Under the pieces are notes generated by a model. It ran no database searches. It was given only the letters and a program-made list of their open reading frames with translations, and was not told where the DNA came from. Made by a program: the position numbers and the translations under genes. From NCBI GenBank assembly GCA_019096065.1, contig JAGUCH010000003.1, positions 10,044,001 to 10,108,000 on the forward strand: a stretch of DNA of 64,000 nucleotides, written 5' to 3'. The DNA is from Paracyclopina nana. Its lineage: Eukaryota > Arthropoda > Copepoda > Cyclopoida > Cyclopettidae. Positions 12,401-20,995 of the stretch are shown here, one piece after another; position 1 is the first letter of the stretch; the number at the start of each line of letters is the position of its first letter.

Positions 12401-15400
12401 AGCATGCTCTATGGTGATTTCCCGCAAAAAAATGGAGCTGCTGGCTTTTGTACAAGCTCAACCTAAGAAAGGGCCTTTTTCACATTTTTGCCATCGAGCA
12501 CGAAAACTTTATGCGCAGCCAGATTTTGGAAAGCTCTCTCCTTAAAGAAATGAAAGCTTGCCTTGCTTAGCTTGACTTGCATCATGAGAACGGCCTGATA
12601 TATATGTGTGTACTTTTTTGCACATTTCCACCATAGACCATTTGTCAAATTCAAATTTTACAACTCTTTTGGTTGTGAAGCTTACATCATCATTTTTGCA
12701 AGAGCACAAAAGAAATTCAGAAGAGTTGTATTCAGTTAGTGAAAGCTCAGTTGTAATTGCTGTATTTCAGGTAGAATTGACTTGTTTAGAAGAATCGTGA
12801 GGGTTAGAAAGTGGGACACATATTTTGACCCAGATATAGCAAATGAAAGCAGTTATAAATCAAATTGATTTCCCACATCACTTTGTTTGAATGGCCGCTA
12901 AATAAAAATGTGTACTGCTGCAGTAGTGGTGGAAATGTATTTATTGTAATACTTGTTGTGGATTCTAGCCAAGTTTGGCGCGCAAAAACCACAGGGTGCC
13001 TCCTCGTGAGTGCAAAATTAGAATGGCCTGCTTTCTCTTATGGCTTCGCCACAGGGTGCTTCAGAGAAACACTCGAATGCATTTCAAGCACGATTACAGC
13101 TGTCGAACAACCGTATTTTCAGCTACATCGAAAAAGCCATTACAGTTCTTCTCCGAGAAAGTCATTGAAAATCTTGACGCAAGGAAACGTTTTCCGCACT
13201 TTTCAATTTCAGTCTAGCAAACTGAAACCAAAAGCTAGGTAATGCAGCTAAGGCCCTGTTCACCTGCATTATTATCATCAAAATAACGCGCGATATTATG
13301 CTGATATTTGCAAATATCCGGTATTTGTAAAATCATTTTTCAGATTTTGACTTCGGAATCGATCTATTGGTACCAAAAGCCATCCTACACCAAAAATAAA
13401 ATTCTCAGTTTCTCAGTATTTCTCTCTAATATTTTGCCAAAATAACGGCCATAATAAGCAGGTGAACAGGCCCTAAGTCTCATCAATCAATGAATTACAT
13501 TCAATTGGTCATTTCGCCGAAAAAAAAAAAAAATACGTATCACAAAAGAATAGTATCGATTACTTAATGATTTACCTAGGGCGTTTTCCATGTTTATGGT
13601 GAAGTACTTAGCTCAAAATTAAGGCTACTCGTGAGAATATTTATGCTTGCCTCATTAGCAGTTTATGCGAGTGAATTTTCAATTAGCATTCCCGGGTTGT
13701 TTCACTCTGTAGAACAACACTGTGTATAGTTCCTGCTTGGAGTTAATGACCAACACTTTGATGGCAACTTTCCCAAGGGACCTTTTGAAGGGAAAGTGAC
13801 TTGTGTTGGCCTTGTTTATTGGCCAACTTACTTCTATGACCAAAACAGGGTGCCTCACTACTCCACAAGGGACCTTTTGTGGGCAAGTGCGCTTCAATGA
13901 TGCTCTCTTTTTTACGATTTCCTATATGGCTCTTTATCGCCATAGAACCTTCTGCAGCCCTCCTAAAAGCTTTCACTGCCTGCGATTTATAAATGCAGGT
14001 GCGTTCGTCCATTCAATTTGACGACATTTTCACAATTGACGTTCCATGCAATTTTTTGACATTAGCAAGCATTCAAGCCAAATCACTCTTTAATGAGACT
14101 TGATTGGCATCTTTCAACTTTGCGTTCAGTGCCTCAAACTGAAATTGAACGTTGGAGCAAAAGCCGATCATCGATGGAATATTTTTCGATTTTTGCTACA
14201 AAAATTGCTCATTTAGCTGCTTTGTAGTAGCAATTGGTGGTGAGGCACAAACAATGCGAGTATAGTGTAAAAATAATGACTTTCTAGCCTATTTTCAGCC
14301 TTGAAGGCGCAAGTGAAAAATAGTACAGTTAAATGTGCTGCTGCGAAATCGGGCCTTAACATTTGACCAGTGTTTCTTACTTTCGTTCTGCTTAGCAATT
14401 TTGTCATTTTGGAACTGTTGGTAATTCGAGCTCTGCAGGGGTTGCAAAACCACCACAGGTTATTACCATTTTGCTAAGGGCTAATGAGCAGTGAATTGAG
14501 GGCCATAAATCCTCGGCCTGTATCTCATAATTCATCCTTTTTTCCCCTGAATTGAAATCATCATCATTTCAAATAAGTGGAACCTGTTCTTCTAATACCA
14601 CCAGGAACAAAGGTCAATTTTGCTGGGCCCTTTTTTCAACAATCAGAGGTGGAAATAATCATTTTCATCCTCCTCGGGTACAAAGAAATGGTAAAAGTGA
14701 ACATGATAATGGTTTTCTTCTTCTTCTTCGCCCTCGAGGAGGAAGTGGTGGTTTCATCATTACCAAATCAGTTTTCAACAACCATTTCTAATGACTTCTC
14801 CAGCTATCGTCGGTCAAAAAGTGTCCGGATGGATGATGTCAGCAATTAATTAGTATCGAATACATTTTATATCCATGCAAAGCTAATGGGAATTCGCGTG
14901 ACAAATGTGCGGGTGCAATCATGCGTCGTTCATGTATTATGGCCCTGTTCACCTGCAATATTGGCTTAGTCTCTTCTGGAGATTTCATAGTGACCAAGCC
15001 ACGGTCATTATCGTTTCTTATGTACTGAGTAGGTTGCGATGGAACTACATAAGAATCGATAATGACCGTGGCTTGGTCACTATGAAATCTCCAGAAGAGA
15101 CTAAGCCATTATCAGCAAAATAACGCGTGACATTATGCTGATATTTGCAAATATCCGGTATTTTAAAATCATTTTTCTGATTTTGATTTTGCAATCGATG
15201 TAATGGTACCAAAAATCGTCCTACGCTAATAATAAAATTATCAGTTTCTCAGAATTTCTCTTCAATATTTTGCCAAAATAAGCACAGGCCCTATGCTTCG
15301 TTAAGACAATATTCGTGGTTTGTTGTTACTTTCGTTACATTTTTTTCTTGCATTCGGATACGTTTTTTTGCAAAACGACGAGGTTGTAACAAAGAACCGA

Positions 15401-18400
15401 ATAATGAGACTCGATTGCTCCCACTCAATTTTGTTTTCAGTCTTCGAAACTGAAATTGAACTCGAAGGCAAAAAGTGATTTGACGTCAAGATTTTCAGCC
15501 AGTCTTATTATGATTTCATGTCGACTTTTTTCCTGATATGCATTATGATTGCTATTTTCAAACTTTTTGCTACCACGAGTGGCCATTGTAATTTATGGCA
15601 TAATGCACTTTTCTGTGTACAGCCAAGAGCGCCAGCTTTGTTTATCTTTATACGTAATTACTCGACATGCATGAGGTGCTTTCAGCGCAAACGCTTGTGA
15701 AAAAAAACCCTGCTCGAATTTCCTGGGACACAACTCGGAGAGAAGTAGTTCTCAATTAGAAATCGCTTGAAAACTCCTTTTTGATTTATTGAAGCAGGAA
15801 ATGCCCCGAAGCATTAGTCATAGTTCTATGACGATGAAGTCCCTATTTTTTCCTCTCTCTAGTGAAATTGCATAATGAGTATGGGCTCGGTTTTTTCGTG
15901 CAACTCTCAAAAAAATGTAGATGAAAATCTAAATTATTACATACGCAATTTGTAGCTTCTCGTGAACCGCTAATTACGAGAGCTTTGTTTTGGAAAAATG
16001 TCCTCACTCTCACGACTTTTCTTCCACCGTTACATAGAGTATTTTTGTGACGTGTGCGAAGAAAACCCAGTGCACTGTGTGATGTGAGCACTTTCACGAA
16101 TTCTCAATTTAACAAGTGACCCATTTCAATTTGCTGCTGCCCTGACACTGTTCACCTCTTTCTAATGACCTTGGCATGACGACGTTTTCACAAAGAGCAC
16201 TCTTATCTTGATTTTTCGCACTGATTTTTTTTTCGGGGATTACAAAGCTAGCTTCGTTTTAAGCATGCGCTGTTCATCTATTCGATGAAAATATTGATGT
16301 AACCAAATGTCCTGCCTCCCAATTCAATTTCAGTTTTGGCAACTGAAAGCAGATTGAAATGTTAGCAACTGATTAGCATTAGTGTGCGATTTGATACGAA
16401 AATGTTGTTAAGCCAAAAAATGTAATACATGTTAATCTTATCGTCGAGACACAAGTTTTGGCGAAAAAGTGTGACATAGATGAACACCACATAAATGAGC
16501 TTTGCGCAAAAGTGGCTTGAAATTAAATCCTGTTAATATGTGAGAAATTCACCTGGTGTGTGTGTCACATTTTCTCCCATATCCATTAAGGGCCTGTTCA
16601 CCTGCTTGTTGTGGCTGATATTTTGGAAAAAAATCGGAGAGAAACTGAGAATTTTTATATTGGTGTAGGATGGCTTTTAGTACCAATAGATCGATTTCAA
16701 AGTCAAAATCTGAAAAATGATTTTACAACAACCGGATATTAGCAAATACCAGCATAATATCGCGCGTTATTTTGCTGATGATGATGCAGGTGAACAGGGC
16801 CTAAAACTTTTGATGTTGTCAATTAGACGTAAAATGACAGCTTCAAGACAGAGTGCCTAATAATGCAACATGTGAGAACATTGTTGGCTTGATTATGGAA
16901 TTTTGTGGACTTTGATCACTCATTTCGTCCATCTTGGTGCACAACAACAACAATGGCCGATCAAAGCAAGGCCATGTGGCCTGAAAAAAACCTGTTTTTA
17001 TGAGCATCTTTGTAATTATGGTTGCAAAAAGGTTTGTGGCCTAGAAGCTTCGTCTAGAACACTGTGGATCATGTAATGGCCAGTAAAGAGGCTATTATGA
17101 TTCGCAAGCTTTTTTCTATCCCTTTTTGGCCATTGTGAGTCGTTGCGCTGTACGCGCGCGCGTACTTATGTAGCTCTGTTGTAGTGCAAGTATGTTATTA
17201 TAAATGTAGGTCATGTTTTATATATGCACTTATTTTCTCAATAATTTCTTTGCGAGCTGAGTGCGAGTGAAAGTTTGGTCATAAAAAAAAAATGTGACCA
17301 CAGAAAGAAGTTTCCGCAACACTTCAATTACCTGATTGATGATGGAGGAATATGTGCCTAATTAATTGGTTTTTTCATACCGAAAAATGTGTAACTTTTT
17401 TGCGGTATTCATATGAGGTCCGAACATGCAATTACCATCTGGTGTGTCTCCTTGTGTTTTCACTGACTTTTTTGCAACCAAATAAAAAGAAATCCTTTCT
17501 TGGAAATAATGCCATAATGGCAAAAAATGACAAAAAAGAAAATGTCGAGGATGATCAACACTTGATCTGTTCAGCTGAAAAGCCTATAAAGAAATCTGGA
17601 CGTTATCTTTTTACTCAACTTTGTAATTTCAGTTTTGGAAACTGAAAGTAAAATTAAGCTAGGACAATCGAATCTCATTCGCCAGTCACTTACTTTGAAA
17701 ATGTATTTTGGTAAAAATACATCCTCTTACTAAAACAATAGTATTGTGAAAACAAGAATTTTTTCACAATTCCAAATACTGAAATGTAGATGACCACCAC
17801 ATTAAAGTTGGGCAAATTGGCCAGGACGATGATGATAAGGCAAAATTCGGTGAGAGAGCAAAACTTTCAAGGCTGTCTAAACTCGAATACAAGCATGTAG
17901 GGGAAATGTAGCTTTTTAAGCATGCTTTTTTCACCACAAAGCCAGACAGATATGCATTCTTGCTTAATATGAAAAAAGCTTACTATAAAATTGATTTTTG
18001 TGTCTCTGGCCCTTTATGTCGTGTTTGGTTAGCACAATATAATAATATTCTTTGTGCCAGAGCCACACGCAAATTTATGTGGGCAAACTTCTTTTGCACC
18101 TGAATGACTTGCAAAATTGTGTGTGGATAGTTGTTACACGTGAACTAAAATTGAGCTGCTTTGTGAAACAATAGAGGTACTTTCCTAGTACATCAAAGCA
18201 ATCAATTTTCTACTTGCTGTATTTTTTGCACTTATCTGTATGCCAAAACAACTCTTTGAAAGCGTAGCCAACTTGGCAGATTTGACAGGAGCACAAACAA
18301 ATCAGAATAAAAGCAGGCCAATCTAATTATCCTTACGATGTTCAAGACTTAAAATCTCTGCAGTTGAAGGAAGTGTGTTTCGTTCTCGGAAAGAGGATTT

Positions 18401-20995
18401 AATTTCGAACAATGCAATTGCAATTACAGCATGCGAAAACGATTGCAAAAAATGTCTGCGATTCTTGCCTGCCTTGCAAATTCAAGGAGACATGCAATTC
18501 TTCGAGCTGCATATACATATTAAATATTACTTCTTAGCAAGCGTAAATAAAAGGCATAAGGAGAGAAGGCCTTTGGCAGAGCTCTTGGCCTTCGGGGCCT
18601 TTTCTTTTGATACTAGATACCTTGATATAGAGTCAAGTGCAGCGGAAAGTTGGGCTAAAGCACTACGACGACATCTTTGCAATTTTGCTCGCAAAGAGTC
18701 TGGAATTCTCGTCGCCGTGCAAAATCCCAGACTGGCGTTGCTGAAACCCAGTCAGACGACAGCGGTGCATTTATTTTTGCCTACTTCACGTCGCTGCCGT
18801 TCATCCAAAAACGCAATCGTGGCCTTTATGCACATGGAATCCTGGCTGAATGCAGCCTGTCAAAACATCAGTTCAAAGGCGCAGTACACGCGATGCCATA
18901 ATGTGATGTTCATCTACATAGCGCATAAATATAATTTTGACGATGATTTGCTTGACGCCTGTAAGATACGAAAATGTATTATGCACAAAACAAGCGATCG
19001 ACTAATGAGACTTAATTGTCATCGGCCAATTCTACTTTCAGTTTTGGAGACTGAAATTCAATTACGAAGGAAGGCGTATCTTCGCGTCGAGATTTTATTT
19101 GCAGCGCTTTGATGTATGAAACCTACGTAAAAATACACTTACTGAGATATGCGAAAATTCTGCGTAGTTTGGCTGGGGGAAAGCAGTGTCCTTCTTTGTT
19201 GAAAGCAGCCTTTTTAGATGCAGGTGCTGTTCATAGGCTCGTAAAAGGGCTAGTGTAATAATGAAAGTAGGTCAAAGTCAGGCAAATGTACTAGTACATG
19301 TAGTCCGCATGTGGTGGAGAAGGTTCAATTTCGGTATCAGCCTCAAAAATGAGCATGCATTGCTTGGTGTGTGCGTGTCTTTCAACGAAGATGACTTCTA
19401 TCAGATAAGTCTTTCTCGGATGTCAAATATCCTTGTGAGGTGATGTGAAAGCACACGAGCTCAGAAATAAGTCTCTCCACTACTTCTACTACTGCTGTAT
19501 TTGTGGAAAAATTACAACTTGGCTCCTCTTCTGCTTTCAGACTGAACATGTACGGATCATTTATCAATGCACTTGGCCAAAATGTGGAATTAAGATGGAC
19601 GTTTGCTCAGATATGGAACGACACGTCAGAAGCAAGCACCTCATGTAAGATAAATCCCATCATGCCCATATTCTTTATGTATGTATTCGAGGAAAATTCC
19701 TTGTGAATCCTTCTCCTTGAAATTTCAGTTTGATAAACTGAAAGTAAACGAGCAGGAGCTCAATTGAGTCTCATTGCTGAGCCGTTTGTTTTGTACTAGA
19801 TGTATTTGCGCCCCGCAAAAATGTATCTTACAACGAATCAACTGATTCAGCAGGGCAAATGCTTGTTTAGCGTTGGAATGCAGATATTCCATATAGATGT
19901 GTACTTGTCCATGACTACATATCAGTATTCATCATATTTTGCAGGAAACAACCCTCAGATGAAGATCTGGAAGGGGAAGAGGAGTTCTACTTCACCGAGG
20001 TGGAAGTGCCGCTTCACTTGCATGACTTTACCATGCTCGCGTCCAAGACCATGGTGTCCACCTCGGCCCCGCCCACGGTCACCCTCCACGCCCTTCCCTC
20101 GAATCTGGCCGATCACATGGACATGGCACGCCCACCTCACGAGAACCCAGAGTACAATTTTGCTCAGCATCAACAGCGAGAGGGCCACGCCCCCATCACA
20201 TTTAATGTGAGCCATCATCATCAGCCTCAGCCACCTCGGCCTCTGCCGGCGCATAATCAGCCTCGAAGGCCCGCCCACATGGCGTTCCCGCCCCCTCCAC
20301 CGCCTGCTGCCCCGCCCTCTTCTTCTTCTGCTTCGACATTCTCGCCAATGTCGGCAGCCGCTATGCCTATTGCAATACCAGTCACAAACTTGCAAGCGTT
20401 TGCGAGCTCAGCGGTAAGAAACGATGCTTTTTCAAATGATTTGTTCCAAGTCGCTTCTCGGGGTTTTCTCGCACTTGTACACATGCATGGGTTTCCAACA
20501 CCCGTACGCACCTCAAGGCAAAACAGTGCTTTTGTGGTGTGACGGGGTTTCGGAAACCCCAACATTTGTGCGAGTAGCAAAACACCCTTGAACGTGATTT
20601 TGAAATAAATTGTTCCAGTCATGACGACGTTCGTTTGCAGTTGTGATAAAGCGCTATTTTACATATTCCAGCCTCCCGCTCACAGCAGTAGCCATCCTCA
20701 TCAGCTTCACCATCACCACCACCATCACCATCATCATGGAAAATACATCAGATTAAGTCCGAAACCCAACTCGTTCGGTGCACCTGCACCTAACATGCAG
20801 CAACAGCAGCAACAGCCTCAAAGCAACCTTATGGCTATTCAACAACAGCAGCAAATCACCAAGTCATCACCTATAAGGCGACCACGTGGTGATGCCAAGA
20901 AATGCCGAAAAGTGTATGGCATGGATCACCGAGAACTTTGGTGCACTCAGTGCAAATGGAAGAAAGCTTGCACTCGTTTTGGGGAGGCTGCTTAA
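415..20995 (+). CDS. Glut4EF-like: Glut4EF/ZNF395-type zinc-finger regulator, copy 1 (5' end off window)
   Basis: Partial gene; predicted exons 415-656, 6205-6569, 19541-19644, 19945-20413 and 20672-20995 (stop), about 500 residues, every junction in phase. Seen: an exon opening with [11 protein letters not shown], then [14 protein letters not shown] and SDEGIVSD; a single C2H2 finger ([15 protein letters not shown]...HVRSKH) on exon 3; an acidic [11 protein letters not shown] block; a ten-histidine run and Gln runs near 20700-20860; and a C-terminal [16 protein letters not shown] / [14 protein letters not shown] block. The finger plus this Cys-containing C-terminal block is the signature of the SLC2A4RG/ZNF395/ZNF704 family (fly Glut4EF), nuclear DNA-binding regulators. 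The N-terminal conserved region present in the copy at 27193 must lie upstream of base 1. Compared with that copy there are two extra introns (657-6204 and 19645-19944). DNA targets here are unknown. Confidence 0.83.
640..1274 (+). repeat. 313-bp tandem duplication covering a splice donor and a family-A element
   Basis: Unit 1 is 640-952 and unit 2 is 953-1265. The first bases of a third unit (ACAAAACTGC at 1266) follow before the similarity stops. The phase is exactly 313 bp (GGTAAACAAACTT at 656 and 969). Each unit has the intron donor, the palindrome TGCGCATGCGC (688 and 1001), a family-A core, and the tag CAATCGAGTCTCA. The two units differ by scattered substitutions. Confidence 0.93.
1829..2008 (-). 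mobile_element. Family-A MITE copy
   Basis: Core TTCAGTTTCCGAAACTGAAA with the tag reading on the minus strand (CGAGACTCGATTG), ending in ATAGATGAACGACGCAT, the typical A terminus. The opposite end is eroded. Confidence 0.75.
3120..3200 (+). mobile_element. Degenerate family-A remnant
   Basis: TTTTGACGTAAG followed by ACAATCGAGTCTCATTA. The palindromic core has decayed to CAAGCTGAATGTCAAATTG. Confidence 0.5.
3895..4115 (+). mobile_element. Family-A MITE copy
   Basis: Core TTTCAGTTTTGAATACTGAAA, tag CCAAGTCTCATTGATG, and the downstream CAAAAAAATGTAACTT and TATCGTCAAAA blocks, in the usual order. No clear terminal repeat remains. Confidence 0.7.
5108..5350. repeat. 31-bp-period array of palindromes
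   Basis: Perfect palindrome AAAATGTACCGGTACATTTT at 5158-5177 and again at 5220-5239. Degenerate versions are centred near 5136, 5198, 5260, 5290 and 5320. Centre-to-centre spacing is 31, 31, 31, 31, 30 and 30 bp. The 10-12 bases between palindromes are not conserved. A further irregular unit flanks each end. The array lies in an intron of Glut4EF-like copy 1. Confidence 0.9.
6588..6880 (+). repeat. 149-bp tandem repeat carrying CTCF-like motifs
   Basis: Two units, with AAGCTTACAGCGCCCTCTAC at 6621 and 6770, starting 19 bp after the splice donor. Each has CGGGCCACCTTTTG, the AGCGCCCTCTA motif and GAAAGTTCAAAAGC. Two further AGCGCCCTCTA motifs occur at 6931 and 7021 outside the repeat. Confidence 0.9.
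8082..8567. mobile_element. Family-C MITE, complete
   Basis: 486 bp bounded by perfect 16-bp terminal inverted repeats (TGCCCTGTTCATCTAC at 8082-8097 and its complement at 8552-8567) and flanked by TTA on both sides (8079-8081, 8568-8570). There is no ORF of note inside. The terminal sequence resembles those of families A and B. PIF/Harbinger-type is inferred from the 3-bp target duplication. Confidence 0.88.
8660..8818 (-). mobile_element. Family-A MITE copy
   Basis: ATGAGACTCAATTG tag, core TTTCAGTTTGCAAAACTGAAA, and a right end ending in GATGATCTTCGCATT, which resembles the right end of the copy that ends near 10151. Confidence 0.7.
9739..10151 (-). mobile_element. Family-A MITE copy split by a B element
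   Basis: Left end GCGGCGTTCATCTAT, tag AATGAGACTCGATTG and core CAGTCGTGGAAACTGAAA. It is interrupted at GTTAA by B (9896-10111), then resumes as TAAATTGCGTCAAAAT and ends GTAGATGATCTTCGCC. Confidence 0.82.
9896..10111. mobile_element. Family-B MITE (copy 1)
   Basis: GGCCCTGTTCATCTGC at the left end and GCAGGTGAGCAGGCCC at the right, flanked by TAA on both sides (9893-9895, 10112-10114). Internal ATAACGCGCGATATTATGC and TTTTGCCAAAATA blocks are shared with the other copies. Inserted inside a family-A element. Confidence 0.9.
11150..11330 (+). mobile_element. Family-A MITE copy
   Basis: Core TTTCAGTTTGAGGCACTGAA (one arm decayed), tag GGCAATCGAGTCTCATTG, then GCGATTTGTTTTGAACGCAC and AAAATGTCGTCAAA. 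Confidence 0.72.
13200..13530 (+). mobile_element. Family-A MITE copy split by a B element
   Basis: Core TTTCAGTCTAGCAAACTGAAA at about 13208, then B (13252-13473), then TAAGTCTCATCAATCAAT, which is the continuation of the A tag. The insertion falls between core and tag. Confidence 0.75.
13252..13473. mobile_element. Family-B MITE (copy 2)
   Basis: GGCCCTGTTCACCTGC on the left and GCAGGTGAACAGGCCC on the right, flanked by TAA (13249-13251, 13474-13476). 222 bp, with the same internal order as the copy at 9896. Confidence 0.92.
14020..14190 (-). mobile_element. Family-A MITE copy
   Basis: TTGACGACATTTTC, CAAGCCAAATCACTCTTTAA, tag AATGAGACTTGATTGGC and core TTCAGTGCCTCAAACTGAA, on the minus strand. 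A close relative of the copy near 11150. Confidence 0.7.
14941..15291. mobile_element. Family-B MITE (copy 3), itself interrupted
   Basis: Ends GGCCCTGTTCACCTGC and CACAGGCCC, flanked by TAT on both sides (14938-14940, 15292-15294). It contains a 145-bp foldback hairpin 19 bp from its left end. Without the hairpin and one ATT its length is about 203 bp, close to the other B copies. Confidence 0.88.
14963..15107. mobile_element. Foldback hairpin element inside a B element
   Basis: Arms 14963-15024 and 15046-15107 (62 bp each) are complementary with one mismatch, around a 21-base loop (15025-15045). The arms begin GGCTTAGTCTCTTC. ATT flanks both sides (14960-14962, 15108-15110), and removing one ATT plus the hairpin restores the B consensus. 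It has no coding capacity. Confidence 0.93.
16270..16492 (+). mobile_element. Family-A MITE copy with both ends visible
   Basis: CTGTTCATCTATTCG at the left, core TTTCAGTTTTGGCAACTGAAA, CAAAAAATGTAATAC, TATCGTCGAGACACAA, and right end ATAGATGAACACCACA followed by TAA. Confidence 0.8.
16590..16801. mobile_element. Family-B MITE (copy 4), opposite orientation
   Basis: GGGCCTGTTCACCTGC at the left and GCAGGTGAACAGGGCC at the right, flanked by TAA (16587-16589, 16802-16804). The internal blocks run in reverse order relative to copies 1-3. It lies about 100 bp beyond the end of an A element. Confidence 0.92.
17620..17799 (+). mobile_element. Family-A MITE copy
   Basis: Core TTTCAGTTTTGGAAACTGAAA, tag ACAATCGAATCTCATTC, right end GTAGATGACCACCACA followed by TTA. 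Confidence 0.75.
18375..19112 (+). other. Long anonymous open reading frame in an intron
   Basis: 245 codons open from a GTG-type start, inside the 13-kb intron. I recognise no domain. From about 18906 it runs through a family-A element in the antisense direction, so the last third is transposon-derived. The upstream part (18375-18900) is slightly more GC-rich than its surroundings. It could be the remnant of a coding mobile element, an unrecognised alternative exon, or chance. No splice sites or homology support it as a gene. Confidence 0.2.
18906..19100 (-). mobile_element. Family-A MITE copy
   Basis: TAA then TGTGATGTTCATCTACAT at the left end, AAAATGTATTATGC, tag AATGAGACTTAATTGTC, core TTTCAGTTTTGGAGACTGAAA and GAAGGAAGGCGTATC. 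Confidence 0.78.
19645..19944 (+). other. 300-bp intron of copy 1, mostly family-A element
   Basis: Runs from CTCAT|GTAAGA to CATATTTTGCAG|G; the split codon reads ATG. The A element covers about 19725-19905 in sense orientation (core TTTCAGTTTGATAAACTGAAA, tag TCAATTGAGTCTCATTG, AAAAATGTATCTTACAAC). The paralogue has no intron between its finger and the acidic block, so this intron was gained here or lost there. Confidence 0.82.

Larger units (their letters stand above)
14915..15490 (-). mobile_element. Family-A MITE copy carrying nested B and hairpin insertions
   Basis: The left end ATGCGTCGTTCATGTA is separated by B (14941-15291) from the A body, which has ACGACGAGG, AATGAGACTCGATTGC, core TTCAGTCTTCGAAACTGAAA and TTGACGTCAAG. 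Confidence 0.78.
6570..19540 (+). other. 13-kb intron of Glut4EF-like copy 1
   Basis: Runs from the donor AAATAAG|GTAAAT to the acceptor CTGCTTTCAG, phase 0 on both sides. It contains most of the transposon copies in the window: eight A, four B, one C and one foldback hairpin. It also contains the 149-bp tandem repeat at its 5' end and one long anonymous ORF (18375-19112). No additional exon of the host gene could be recognised. Confidence 0.75.

Noticed and set aside
14552-14849. Two overlapping plus-strand ORFs ahead of the B element at 14941
   Set aside because: They are translations of TTC/GAG microsatellite-like sequence. No splice signals of the right phase for the host gene were found.
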